This document shows positions 23,797 through 32,742 of a stretch of 53,792 nt of DNA, one piece after another. Location of the stretch: NCBI GenBank assembly GCA_902491765.1, contig CABUIY010000014.1, positions 1 through 53,792 of the forward strand, in the 5' to 3' direction. The number at the start of each line of letters is the position of its first letter. Within the stretch, counting starts at the first letter, position 1. Below the pieces are notes generated by a model that was not told the DNA's origin, ran no database searches, and saw only the letters and a list, made by a program, of their open reading frames with translations. The position numbers were made by a program, and so were the translations under genes. Origin of the DNA: an uncultured Collinsella sp. GTDB lineage: Bacteria; Actinomycetota; Coriobacteriia; Coriobacteriales; Coriobacteriaceae.

Positions 23797-24939
23797 GTGG
23801 TTAAGGCACTCAAGATCGAGATATTCCTGCTATGCATGATTGTTCTTATCGGGCTTGCCGCGCGAAGTCGCCACTCCTTGTTCTCGAGTACCCAGCAGTT
23901 ATTGTTTAGTACGCTCGGCTACACCTCTGCCGCGTACATGTTATTCGATATAATCTGGACGCTTTCGGACGGTGTGGGCGGCACGCTGGGCATTGCTGCC
24001 AACTGGATTTCCAACGCGGTTTCGTTTTCGCTCTTTGCCGCCGCGTGCCTCATTTGGTTTATCTATTCCGAGACGGTGCAGGGTTCTCGCCTTTTGACCG
24101 CGCGCTATAGGATGGCGTTTGTAACGCTGCCTGCGGTGCTGGTAGTCGTACTGGCGTTTACTAGCTACTGGACGCATGCCCTGTTCTATATCGATGCGCA
24201 GGGCGCGTATCGTCGCGGTTTTGTCTATATGATCCAGACCATCGTCAGCTACTGCTACGTTATATATACGTCCCTGCATGCGTTTATACAATCTTGCAAG
24301 GTCGAGAGCCTACAAAAGAAGGCCATCTATCAAACCTTGGCATTTTTCGCCATTCCGGCCTTGGTGGCCGGTGTCTTTCAGGTCTTTTATTCGGGTCCCT
24401 GCCTTAGTGTCGGCATCATGTTAAGTATGTTGCAGCTCTACATTGTTTGTCAGGAGCAACTGATCTCGACCGACCCATTGACTGGCCTCAACAATCGCAA
24501 CCGTTTTGAGACCTATATGCTGTCGCTCTTCTCAAATGTGGATCAGGCCGAAGATGTGTATCTGCTTATGATGGACGCCGACGGCTTTAAGCAGATTAAC
24601 GACCGGTATGGACATGTGGAGGGCGACCATGCCCTGCAGGTCATATCCGCTACGCTCAAAGAGGTCTGCTCGGCGTCTGGCGGTTTTATCGCGCGTTATG
24701 GCGGCGATGAGTTTGTGGTGCTCCAGAAGGCAGCGGCGGAGCAGGATATCATGCATCTGTGCGCGACAATCAACGACGAGCTCGCTCATGCCGAGGTGCC
24801 GTATCTGTTGCGGATGTCCATCGGCTACGCACGGGTTGGTGATGGCGTCGATACCTGGCAAGACTTGCTTCGCGCTGCCGATGCGGAGCTCTACCGCGTC
24901 AAGGCCGAGAAAAAGAAAGCCGGCGTCCAGATACGCTAG
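23797..24939 (+). CDS. membrane-bound diguanylate cyclase (7TM-GGDEF)
   Basis: A protein of about 380 residues. The GTG at 23797 lies ten bases after GAGGGG; a TTG at 23779 is a weaker choice. Seven hydrophobic spans fill the first 220 residues and act as a sensory module of unknown ligand. The C-terminal GGDEF domain begins at TDPLTGLNNRNRFE. It has DADGFKQINDRYGHVEGD and the active-site loop RYGGDEF near residue 301, so it should make cyclic di-GMP from GTP. The RxxD product-inhibition site expected just before the active loop is absent (ASGGFIARYGGDEF). No effector or EAL domain is nearby. It is monocistronic, with a terminator after it. Confidence 0.9.
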   Translation: MVKALKIEIFLLCMIVLIGLAARSRHSLFSSTQQLLFSTLGYTSAAYMLFDIIWTLSDGVGGTLGIAANWISNAVSFSLFAAACLIWFIYSETVQGSRLLTARYRMAFVTLPAVLVVVLAFTSYWTHALFYIDAQGAYRRGFVYMIQTIVSYCYVIYTSLHAFIQSCKVESLQKKAIYQTLAFFAIPALVAGVFQVFYSGPCLSVGIMLSMLQLYIVCQEQLISTDPLTGLNNRNRFETYMLSLFSNVDQAEDVYLLMMDADGFKQINDRYGHVEGDHALQVISATLKEVCSASGGFIARYGGDEFVVLQKAAAEQDIMHLCATINDELAHAEVPYLLRMSIGYARVGDGVDTWQDLLRAADAELYRVKAEKKKAGVQIR

Positions 24940-24945
24940 AAAAAG

Positions 24946-24982
24946 GGGCGCACGACCGTTGCGATGGTCGTGCGCCCTTTTT
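24946..24982 (+). terminator. intrinsic terminator after diguanylate cyclase gene
   Basis: GGGCGCACGACC (24946-24957) pairs perfectly with GGTCGTGCGCCC (24966-24977), with an 8-base loop and a five-T tail. A textbook Rho-independent terminator. Confidence 0.9.
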
Positions 24983-25099
24983 GCGTTTGCGGGGGCCACC
25001 GGCCATAATGCCCAGGCGCGGTGCGGCAAGACGGGCGTCTGCCGCCGCGACTCGGTACGAAATCAACGAGAACCAGTGTGCTCCATAGAGCTAAAGTGT

Positions 25100-25130
25100 G
25101 CGAACGTCCTCTCTAAAAAAGTGAGTTCGC
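25100..25130. repeat. short inverted repeat at the 3' end of the EamA gene
   Basis: GCGAAC (25100-25105) and GTTCGC (25125-25130) flank a 19-base centre containing six A's. The right arm touches the transporter's stop codon. On the minus strand the T-run lies inside the loop rather than after the stem, so it is not a normal terminator. It could be a small repetitive palindrome. Confidence 0.3.
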
Positions 25131-26065
25131 TAGGCTTTTTTGGGTTTGTTGACGATGATGATGCCGCCGCAGACCAACAGCAGGGCAACGATGACGGTAA
25201 CAGGGCTCGTGCCAGCGCCCTCGCCGAGCAGCAGCGCGCTCAGCAGTACACCAAAGACGGGGTTCATAAACCCAAAGACCGAGACGCGGCTGACGGGGTT
25301 GACGGCAAGCAGGCGCGACCACAGCGAGTAGGCGACCGCGGAGATAAGCGCCATGTAGATGATGAGTGCGATGGCGGGGGCAATCGCCGTGGGGGAGAGC
25401 GAGCCGCCCATCAAAAAGCCGATGGCGGTGAGGACCAGGCCGCCGACCAAGAACTGCCACCCGGCAAGCAAGACGCCGTCATGCTCGCGCGAGAAGATGC
25501 CGATCAGGCAGGTCGAAAGGGCACCCGCGACGGTGGAGGCCAGGATAAAGCCCTCGCCGTCGAGCGTAAAGCCAAAGGTGCCGTCCGCGCCCGAAAGGTT
25601 GACGAGCGCGACGCCGGCAAAGCCCAGTACGCAGCCGAGCACCTTGGCCGCATCGAGCTTTTCGGTGCGAAACGCCAGGGCGGCAAAGAGGATAGCCAAG
25701 AAGTTGGCGCTGGCCTCGATGATGGAACTCGACATGGCACTGGCGCGCGAGAGTCCCAGGTAGAAAAAGAAGTACTGCCCGATAGTCTGGAAGAGCGACA
25801 GGATACATATGGGCTTGATATCACGCGTTTGCGGAACGAGCGGACGGCGCTGGGCCACGCTCATGCCAACAATGACCAGCATGCCGGCAAGGGTGAAGCG
25901 CAGACCCGCGAAGAGCAGCTGCGAGGCGCTGTCGTGCGCGGGAATGCCAAAGAGGCCGTAGCCGATCTTGATGCAGGGGAAGGCGGAGCCCCAGAGCGCG
26001 CAGCAAACGAGACAGCCCAGGATGAGTCCGGGCAGGGTGGCGAGATACGGCTTGCGGCTTTCCAT
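25130..26065 (-). CDS. EamA/DMT-family transporter
   Basis: A 311-residue membrane protein with ten hydrophobic segments arranged as two EamA repeats (about residues 10-155 and 170-305). Typical blocks are ALWGSAFPCIKIG in the first span, ASANFLAILFAALAF at the end of repeat one, and SLWSRLLAVNPVSRVSVFGFMNPVFGV in repeat two. The ATG is fixed by GGAAGGA upstream. Family members export amino acids or other metabolites; the substrate is not predictable. It is monocistronic, lying after the purL terminator. Confidence 0.88.
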   Translation of the reverse strand: MESRKPYLATLPGLILGCLVCCALWGSAFPCIKIGYGLFGIPAHDSASQLLFAGLRFTLAGMLVIVGMSVAQRRPLVPQTRDIKPICILSLFQTIGQYFFFYLGLSRASAMSSSIIEASANFLAILFAALAFRTEKLDAAKVLGCVLGFAGVALVNLSGADGTFGFTLDGEGFILASTVAGALSTCLIGIFSREHDGVLLAGWQFLVGGLVLTAIGFLMGGSLSPTAIAPAIALIIYMALISAVAYSLWSRLLAVNPVSRVSVFGFMNPVFGVLLSALLLGEGAGTSPVTVIVALLLVCGGIIIVNKPKKA

Positions 26066-26090
26066 GATGTCCTTCCTACATGCGCGAAGC

Positions 26091-26123
26091 AAAAAAGAAC
26101 CCGCCACCGGATGCGTCGGTGGC
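26091..26123 (-). terminator. intrinsic terminator of purL
   Basis: On the minus strand GCCACCG pairs with CGGTGGC (plus coordinates 26103-26109 and 26117-26123). The run of six T's (plus 26091-26096) follows after a short GTTC. It separates purL from the EamA gene. Confidence 0.75.
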
Positions 26124-26164
26124 AGGTGATGTTACCCGAAGGGATTGTACCCGATGGGAAAGGT

Positions 26165-29100
26165 TTAGGCGAAGTAGGCTACGCCGCTCTCAAAGATCGG
26201 CATGAACTTGTCGCCGGGGACATGCTCGGGCACGTTGCGGTACAGGTTGTCGCCGCGACGCTCGGCATGGCCCATCTTGCCCAAGACGCGGCCGTCGGGG
26301 CTCGTGATGCCCTCGATGGCGAGTGCGGAGCCGTTGGGGTTGACGGAAAGATCCATGCTGGGCTTGCCGTCCTCGCCCACGTACTGCGTGGCGACCTGGC
26401 CGTTGGCGATTAGCTGGGCGAGTATCTCGTCGTTGGCGACAAAGCGGCCCTCGCCGTGGCTGATGGCGACGGTGTAGGGGTCGTCCAGGCTGCACTGCGA
26501 CAGCCACGGGGACAGGTTGGACGAGATGCGGGTGCGCACCAGGCGGCTCTGATGGCGACCGATGGTGTTGAACGTCAGCGTGGGCGCATCGGGCGTGGCG
26601 TCGACGATGTCGCCGTAGGGCACCAGGCCGAGCTTGACCAGGGCCTGGAAGCCGTTGCAGATGCCCAGCATCAGGCCGTCGCGGGCCTGGAGCAGGTCGC
26701 GGACTGCCTCGGTGACCTCGGGAGCGCGGAAGAACGCCGTGATGAACTTGGCGGAGCCGTCGGGCTCGTCGCCGCCCGAAAAGCCGCCGGGGATCATGAC
26801 GATCTGGCTTGCACGGATGCGGCGGGCAAGCTCGTGGGTGCTCTCGGCGACGGCCTCGGGCGTGAGGTTGTTGATCACGAAGGTGTCGGCCTCGGCACCG
26901 GCGGCACGGAAGGCGCGGGCGCTGTCGTACTCGCAGTTGTTGCCGGGGAACACGGGGATGATCACGCGCGGGCGGGCGATCTTGGCGCCGCCGTATACGT
27001 GGATGTCCTTGGCGCGGAAGTCGATGGTCTCGACCTCGGGGGTCTCGCCGGCGCTGCGGTAGGCGAAGACGCCCTCGATGCCGCTCTCCCAGGCTTCCTG
27101 GAGCTCGGCGAGCTCGATGACCTCGGAGCCGGTGTCGATGACATAGCCCTCGACGGTGGTGCCCAGGGGCTCGACGACAACGCCGTCGGCGACCTCGGGC
27201 AGCTCGGCGTTCTCGGCGAGCTCGACGATAAAGCTGCCATAGAGCGGGGTGAAGAGGCTCTCCACGTCCACGTCCTCGGCAAGCTCGATACCGATCTGGT
27301 TGCCGACGCACATCTTAAAGAGGCTCTCGGCGCCGCAGCCGTAGCCGGGCGTGGAGACGGCCAGGGCGTCGCCGGTAGCAGTGAGCGCCTCGACGGCGTC
27401 AAACGCGGCGAGCAGCTGCTGGGCGTCGGGGCGGTAGTCCTCGCCGTAGGTGGCGGGGGCGATGCGGACGACGCGGTGCGTCAGGCCCTTGAACTCAGGG
27501 GAGACGGCGCGCGCCGCGCGGCCCACGGCCACAGCGAAGCTGATCAGAGTCGGCGGAACGTTGAGCTCGCCGGCCTCGTCCTCAAACGAGCCGCTCATGG
27601 AATCCTTGCCACCGATGGCGCCGGCACCCAGGTCGACCTGGGCCATGAGGGCACCCAGGACGGCAGCCATGGGCTTGCCCCAGCGCTCGGCCTCGGTGCG
27701 CAGACGCTCGAAGTACTCCTGGAAGGAGAGGTAGGCGCGCTTGTGCTCAAAGCCGGCAGCCACGAGCTTGGCGATGGACTCGACCACGGACAGGTAGGCG
27801 CCAGCAAACTGGTCGGCTTCCATCAGATAGGGGTTGAAGCCCCATGCCATGGCGCTTGCCGTGGTGGTCTCGCCGTCCACGGGGAACTTGGCGACCATGG
27901 CCGAGCTCGGGGTGAGCTGCGTCTTGCCGCCAAAGGGCATGAGCACGGTTGCGGCACCGATAGTGGAGTCGAAGCGCTCGGAAAGGCCCTTGTTGGAGGC
28001 AACGTTGAGGTCGGTGACAAGCGAGGTCATGCGCTCGGCAAGCGTGGTGCCGGCCCAGCTGGGCTGCCATACGCTGCGGGCGCACACGTGGGCGACCTGG
28101 TGCTTGGGCGCACCGTTAGAGTTGAGGAACTCGCGGGATAGGTCGACGATGGCGACACCGTTCCAGGCCATGCGCATGCGCGGCTCGGCGGTAACCTCGG
28201 CGATAACGGTCGCCTCCAGGTTCTCCTCGGCGGCGTAGCCCATGAACTCCTCGACGTCACCGTCGGCGACGGCGCAGGCCATACGCTCCTGGGACTCGGA
28301 GATAGCGAGCTCGGTGCCGTCCAGGCCGTCGTACTTCTTGGTCACGGTGTCCAGGTCGACATACAGGCCGTCGGCAAGCTCGCCCACGGCGACCGAGACG
28401 CCGCCGGCGCCAAAGTCGTTGCAACGCTTGATCAGGCGGCAGGCGTCGCCGCGGCGGAAGAGGCGCTGCAGCTTGCGCTCGACCGGGGCGTTGCCCTTCT
28501 GGACCTCGGCACCCGAGGTCTCGATGGACTCGGTGTTCTGGGTCTTGGAGGAGCCGGTGGCACCGCCGATGCCGTCACGGCCGGTGCGGCCACCCAGCAG
28601 GATGATCTTGTCGGTGGGGGCGGGGCACTCGCGGCGCACGTGGTTTGCCGGGGTAGCGCCCACGACGGCGCCGACCTCCATGCGCTTGGCCACGTAGCCG
28701 GGGTGATAGAGCTCGTTAACCTGGCCGGTGGCAAGGCCGATCTGGTTGCCGTAGCTGGAGTAGCCGGCGGCAGCGGTGGTTACGAGCTTGCGCTGCGGCA
28801 GCTTGCCCTCGAGCGTCTCGGACACGGGGACGGTGGGGTCGCCGGCGCCGGTGACACGCATGGCCTGGTACACGTAGCTGCGGCCCGAGAGCGGGTCGCG
28901 GATGGCGCCGCCCACGCAGGTGGCGGCACCGCCGAAGGGCTCGATCTCGGTCGGGTGGTTGTGGGTCTCGTTCTTAAACAGGAACAGCCAGTCCTGGTCC
29001 TCGCCGTCGACATCGACCTTCACCTTGACGGTGCAGGCGTTGATCTCCTCGGACTCGTCGACATCGGTCATGACGCCGGTCTTCTTAAGGTACTTGGCGC

Positions 29101-29911
29101 CGATGGTGCCCATGTCCATGAGGCAGACGGGCTTGGCGTCGCGGCCGAGCTCGTGGCGCATCTCCATGTAGCGGTCGAAGGCCTGCTGCACCACGGCGTC
29201 GTCGATCGTCACGTCGTCCAGGACGGTGCCGAAGGTGGTATGGCGGCAGTGATCGGACCAATAGGTGTCGATCACGCGGATTTCGGTGATGGTGGGGTCG
29301 CGATCCTCATCGCGGAAGTACTGCTGGCAAAAGGCGATGTCCGCCTCGTCCATGGCAAGACCGCGCTCGGAAATAAAGGCGGCAAGGCCGGCCTCATCGA
29401 GTTCGCGGAAGCCGTCGAGCACTTCGACGGGCTGGGGCTCGGGGGTCTCCATGTACAGCGTCTCGGGCAGGTCGAGCGAGGCGATGCGCGCCTCGACGGG
29501 GTTCACCACGTAGTGCTTGATGGCCTCGATGGCGGCTTCGTCCAGAGCGCCCGAGATCATATAGACCTTGGCGGAGCGCACGGCGGGGCGCTCGCCCTGG
29601 CTGATGAGCTGCACACACTCGCTGGCGGAGTCGGCGCGCTGGTCAAACTGGCCAGGCAGGAATTCGACGGCAAAGACGGCGCCATCGCTTGCGGGGAGCT
29701 CGTCGTAGGTCACATCGACCTGGGGCTCGCTAAAGACGGTCGGCACGCAGGAGCGGAAAAGCTCCTCGTCGATGCCCTCGACGTCGTAGCGATTGATGAT
29801 CCTCAGGGCCTCGATGCCCTTGATGCCGAGAATTTCGGTCAGCTCGCCCTTGAGCTGCTGAGCCTCGACGTCGAACCCGGGTTTCTTCTCCACGTAGATA
29901 CGAGAGACCAT
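26165..29911 (-). CDS. purL: phosphoribosylformylglycinamidine synthase, single-chain
   Basis: A 1248-residue FGAR amidotransferase for the fourth step of purine synthesis, converting FGAR to FGAM with ATP and glutamine. All parts are fused in one chain. These are a PurS-like N-terminus, the catalytic PurL core (WSDHCRHTTFG near residue 220, HNHPTEIEPFGGAATC near 315), a second PurM-like half, and a C-terminal glutaminase with the nucleophile in LGICNGFQAL (about 1080) and HGEGRF (about 1150). Length and N-terminus fit the clostridial-type large enzyme, longer than the separate-subunit form of bacilli. No other pur gene is adjacent. A terminator follows on the same strand. Confidence 0.96.
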   Translation of the reverse strand: MVSRIYVEKKPGFDVEAQQLKGELTEILGIKGIEALRIINRYDVEGIDEELFRSCVPTVFSEPQVDVTYDELPASDGAVFAVEFLPGQFDQRADSASECVQLISQGERPAVRSAKVYMISGALDEAAIEAIKHYVVNPVEARIASLDLPETLYMETPEPQPVEVLDGFRELDEAGLAAFISERGLAMDEADIAFCQQYFRDEDRDPTITEIRVIDTYWSDHCRHTTFGTVLDDVTIDDAVVQQAFDRYMEMRHELGRDAKPVCLMDMGTIGAKYLKKTGVMTDVDESEEINACTVKVKVDVDGEDQDWLFLFKNETHNHPTEIEPFGGAATCVGGAIRDPLSGRSYVYQAMRVTGAGDPTVPVSETLEGKLPQRKLVTTAAAGYSSYGNQIGLATGQVNELYHPGYVAKRMEVGAVVGATPANHVRRECPAPTDKIILLGGRTGRDGIGGATGSSKTQNTESIETSGAEVQKGNAPVERKLQRLFRRGDACRLIKRCNDFGAGGVSVAVGELADGLYVDLDTVTKKYDGLDGTELAISESQERMACAVADGDVEEFMGYAAEENLEATVIAEVTAEPRMRMAWNGVAIVDLSREFLNSNGAPKHQVAHVCARSVWQPSWAGTTLAERMTSLVTDLNVASNKGLSERFDSTIGAATVLMPFGGKTQLTPSSAMVAKFPVDGETTTASAMAWGFNPYLMEADQFAGAYLSVVESIAKLVAAGFEHKRAYLSFQEYFERLRTEAERWGKPMAAVLGALMAQVDLGAGAIGGKDSMSGSFEDEAGELNVPPTLISFAVAVGRAARAVSPEFKGLTHRVVRIAPATYGEDYRPDAQQLLAAFDAVEALTATGDALAVSTPGYGCGAESLFKMCVGNQIGIELAEDVDVESLFTPLYGSFIVELAENAELPEVADGVVVEPLGTTVEGYVIDTGSEVIELAELQEAWESGIEGVFAYRSAGETPEVETIDFRAKDIHVYGGAKIARPRVIIPVFPGNNCEYDSARAFRAAGAEADTFVINNLTPEAVAESTHELARRIRASQIVMIPGGFSGGDEPDGSAKFITAFFRAPEVTEAVRDLLQARDGLMLGICNGFQALVKLGLVPYGDIVDATPDAPTLTFNTIGRHQSRLVRTRISSNLSPWLSQCSLDDPYTVAISHGEGRFVANDEILAQLIANGQVATQYVGEDGKPSMDLSVNPNGSALAIEGITSPDGRVLGKMGHAERRGDNLYRNVPEHVPGDKFMPIFESGVAYFA

Positions 29912-30095
29912 TGGTTCCTGCCTTCCTGATCGGTTGGGCGTACGGTACGGTATGCGGCAGCGGTCGGTTTACGGGGCAAGCCTCGCGGTCGCCTTGAGCC
30001 ACATGTTTGTAAACCTCACTATGATACGACAGCTCGTGGCGCGTTGAGGACGGCGAGGGTGCTACAGTGAAGCGCAAACAAGAGAAAGGCATCAC

Positions 30096-31658
30096 ATGGC
30101 ATTCGTTTCACTCGCCATCATCGCGCTCGTGGCCTTTGCAAGCCCCTTCATCGCCTCGGCGATTCCCGGAAAGCCCGTTCCCGAGACGGTCTTTTTGCTC
30201 GTGTTCGGCGCGGTGCTGGGCCCGCATATGCTCGGTCTTATCCATGTGGATGCCGAGGTCTCGCTGGTGTCCGAGCTGGGTCTGGCCTTTTTGTTCCTGC
30301 TCGCCGGTTTTGAGATCGACCCTAAGAACATTACGGGTGTGGAGGGGCGCTACGGCTTGGCGACGTGGGCCGTCACGTTTGGCATCGCCTGGCTTGCCGT
30401 GCGCTTTACGCCGTGGTTCTCGGTCAGCCATTTCGACGGTATCGCCGTGACGCTCGCCCTTACTTCCACGGCGCTCGGCACGCTTGTGCCCATCATGCGC
30501 GAGCGCTCGCTCACCGGCACGCGCGTTGGCGACTCGATTCTCGCGTATGGCACTTGGGGCGAGCTCGGTCCCGTGCTCGCCATGTCGGTGCTGCTGTCTG
30601 CCCGCACCGGCATCCAGACGCTCGTGATTCTTGGCCTGTTTGCTGTGGTCTGCGTGCTGCTGGCCGTGGTCCCAAGTCGTTCCAGGCGCGTCGGCAGCCG
30701 CTTCTTTTCGTTTGTCGAGGAACGCGCCGATACCACGTCGCAGACCTTCGTGCGTCTGACGGTGCTCATCCTGGTCACGCTCGTGGCGTTCTCGGCCATC
30801 TTTGACCTCGACATCGTGTTGGGTTCTTTTGCCGCCGGCTTTGTCCTGCGCTATATCATCCCCGAGGGCAACCATACGCTCGAGACCAAGCTCGACGGCC
30901 TGGCCTACGGCTTTTTGATTCCGGTGTTCTTTACCGTATCGGGCGCAAAGATCGACCTGACGGCCGTGGCGTCGCGCCCGGGCTTGCTCGCGGGCTTTAT
31001 CGTGGCGTTGCTGATTATTCGTGCCGTGCCCATCCTCGTCTCTATGGGCATTTGTCCTGCGACGCGCGATGTGTCGGCGTATGGCCGCATTACCGTGGCC
31101 CTGTACTGCACCACGGCGCTGCCGATCATCGTTGCCGTGACAAGCGTTGCCGTCAACGCGGGCGCGCTGTCGCAAGATATTGCGTCGGTCATGGTTGCCG
31201 CCGGCGCCATCACGGTGTTCTTGATGCCGCTGCTCGCGCAGCTCTTCTACCGCGTGGTCGACGCCGCGCCGGTCGCCGCCGTGGCAGAGGTTGCCGAGCA
31301 TCCATCCGATGCGCTTGACATTTTGCGCGCCCATCACGATTTGGCGAGCCTGCTCGCACGCGAGCACGAGCTGCTGACCTCGCATGGCCATGGTCGCGTA
31401 TTCGAGGGCCTGCCTACGCTCGATACGATTGCCGAGCGTCTTTCCGCCGAGGCAGCGAGCGGCCACATCGATGCCCGCATCGTGGACGCGGCGCACCTGC
31501 TTGCCGATAAGACCTATGGAGACGAGGTCGACCCGTCCAAGCTGACTCCGCGTGAGCGTCGCCGCCTGGAGCGCGCCAAGCTCGCCGTGCACGAATACCG
31601 CCGCCGCATGCTGGAGCTCTACGCGCACGATGAAGCCCAGGACGACGACGGTAAGTAG
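30096..31658 (+). CDS. CPA2-family cation:proton antiporter
   Basis: A 520-residue membrane protein with about 12 spans in the first 400 residues. Family marks are PETVFLLVFGAVLGPHMLG, ELGLAFLFLLAGFEIDPKN (the acidic residue in span 5), DIVLGSFAAGFVLRY and PVFFTVSGAKIDL, as in KefB/NapA-like Na+ or K+/H+ exchangers. The C-terminal 120 residues are a soluble helical tail (HDLASLLAREHELLTSHGHG, then a charged end) that is not a standard TrkA-N domain and may regulate activity. The ATG follows GAGAAAGG. Divergent from purL and monocistronic. Confidence 0.88.
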   Translation: MAFVSLAIIALVAFASPFIASAIPGKPVPETVFLLVFGAVLGPHMLGLIHVDAEVSLVSELGLAFLFLLAGFEIDPKNITGVEGRYGLATWAVTFGIAWLAVRFTPWFSVSHFDGIAVTLALTSTALGTLVPIMRERSLTGTRVGDSILAYGTWGELGPVLAMSVLLSARTGIQTLVILGLFAVVCVLLAVVPSRSRRVGSRFFSFVEERADTTSQTFVRLTVLILVTLVAFSAIFDLDIVLGSFAAGFVLRYIIPEGNHTLETKLDGLAYGFLIPVFFTVSGAKIDLTAVASRPGLLAGFIVALLIIRAVPILVSMGICPATRDVSAYGRITVALYCTTALPIIVAVTSVAVNAGALSQDIASVMVAAGAITVFLMPLLAQLFYRVVDAAPVAAVAEVAEHPSDALDILRAHHDLASLLAREHELLTSHGHGRVFEGLPTLDTIAERLSAEAASGHIDARIVDAAHLLADKTYGDEVDPSKLTPRERRRLERAKLAVHEYRRRMLELYAHDEAQDDDGK

Positions 31659-31697
31659 TAAGAATGCCGGGATACGGGTTCCGTCCAAATAATAGAA

Positions 31698-31736
31698 GGC
31701 GCGCTGCCTGCGGTTGATGCAGGCAGCGCGCCTTTT
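31698..31736 (+). terminator. intrinsic terminator after the antiporter gene
   Basis: GGCGCGCTGCCTGC (31698-31711) pairs perfectly with GCAGGCAGCGCGCC (31719-31732), a 7-base loop and a TTTT tail. It may also serve the convergent dehydrogenase gene. Confidence 0.85.
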
Positions 31737-31778
31737 GCGTTGGGCCTCGTTGAGGTTCGAAGTCGTGGCTTGCGACCT

Positions 31779-32528
31779 TTAGGAGCGGGCGGCTCCGTCG
31801 ACGGGGAGCACGGCGCCCGTGACATAGGATGACATGTCGCTCGCTAGGAAAACGAAGGCGTTGGCGACATCCTCGGGCTCGCCCATGCGGCCGAGTGGAA
31901 TAGTGGCGACGATGGGCTTGATGACCTCTTCGGGTAGGTTGGCGACCATGTCGGTCTTAGTCACGCCAGGGGCAACGGCGTTGACGCGGATGCCCATGGG
32001 GGCGAGCTCGCGCGAGAGCGACTGGACCATGCCGTTGACGGCAAACTTGGACGTGGGGTAGCCGACGCCAGAGGGCTGACCGTACTTGGCGACCATCGAG
32101 CTCGTGGTGGTGATGGTGCCGCCGTGGCCGGCCTCGGTCATGATCTTGGCGGCAGCCTGGTGGCCGTTAAAGACGGCGACGACGTTGAGGTCCATGACTT
32201 TGGCGAACTCCTCGGCCGTGTAGTCCAAAAGGGGCGAGCGCTGGGAGATGCCGGCGTTGTTAACGACCGTGTCCAGGCCACCCATGTCGGCTGCAGCCTG
32301 GGTAAAGGCCTCAGTCACGGCCTCGAGCGAGGTGAGATCGCAGGAACGACCCCAGACCTTGGCGTCGGGATAGACGGCTGCCAGCTTCTCAACGGCTGCA
32401 TCGGCAGTCTCCTGACGCGAGCCAAAGACGGTGACGGCGGCACCCTCCTCGATAAAACGGCAGGCAATGGCATAGCCGATACCGCGCGTGCCTCCGGTGA
32501 CGATTGCTTTCTTGCCCTCGAGCAACAT
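31779..32528 (-). CDS. short-chain dehydrogenase/reductase
   Basis: A 249-residue classical SDR with a GGAGG site deciding the ATG. The coenzyme-binding TGGTRGIG is at about residues 11-18 and NNAG at about 88-91. The catalytic Ser (TTTSSM), Tyr and Lys (YPTSK) come next, and the C-terminal YVTGAVLPVDGA is complete. Sequence style is close to FabG and glucose-dehydrogenase-like SDRs. It is not in a fatty-acid cluster, so 3-oxoacyl-ACP reduction is unlikely to be assured. Sugar, alcohol or hydroxysteroid substrates are open possibilities in a gut organism. Monocistronic, convergent with the antiporter. Confidence 0.85.
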   Translation of the reverse strand: MLLEGKKAIVTGGTRGIGYAIACRFIEEGAAVTVFGSRQETADAAVEKLAAVYPDAKVWGRSCDLTSLEAVTEAFTQAAADMGGLDTVVNNAGISQRSPLLDYTAEEFAKVMDLNVVAVFNGHQAAAKIMTEAGHGGTITTTSSMVAKYGQPSGVGYPTSKFAVNGMVQSLSRELAPMGIRVNAVAPGVTKTDMVANLPEEVIKPIVATIPLGRMGEPEDVANAFVFLASDMSSYVTGAVLPVDGAARS

Positions 32529-32677
32529 GGTGCCTCCATTCTTCGGGGGTGGACGTACGCAGCACAGCGTAGCGGTAGCCGGAATCGACCGCGTTTGCAT
32601 ATCGGTGAACGGTAGCCCGCGTTACCGATGAGCGGCTCGCGCAAATTTGCTCTGCCGTTGTGCTTGGGGCAGGAGAC

Positions 32678-32711
32678 AAAAGGGCTCCCGTCCCACATCG
32701 GACGGGAGCCC
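32678..32711 (-). terminator. intrinsic terminator of the homoserine dehydrogenase gene
   Basis: On the minus strand GGGCTCCCGTCC (plus 32700-32711) pairs with GGACGGGAGCCC (plus 32682-32693) around a six-base loop, followed by TTTT (plus 32678-32681). Confidence 0.88.
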
Positions 32712-32742
32712 TCAAAGCGCGTATTGCTAGGCGATTGATGGA

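Noticed and set aside
24608..26413. 601-residue plus-strand open frame
   Set aside because: It crosses the end of the GGDEF gene, a strong terminator and the antisense of the EamA gene and purL; no domain is visible.
28640..29929. 429-residue plus-strand open frame, and a 561-residue one at 26456-28141
   Set aside because: Both are antisense to purL, which is intact and has unmistakable motifs throughout.
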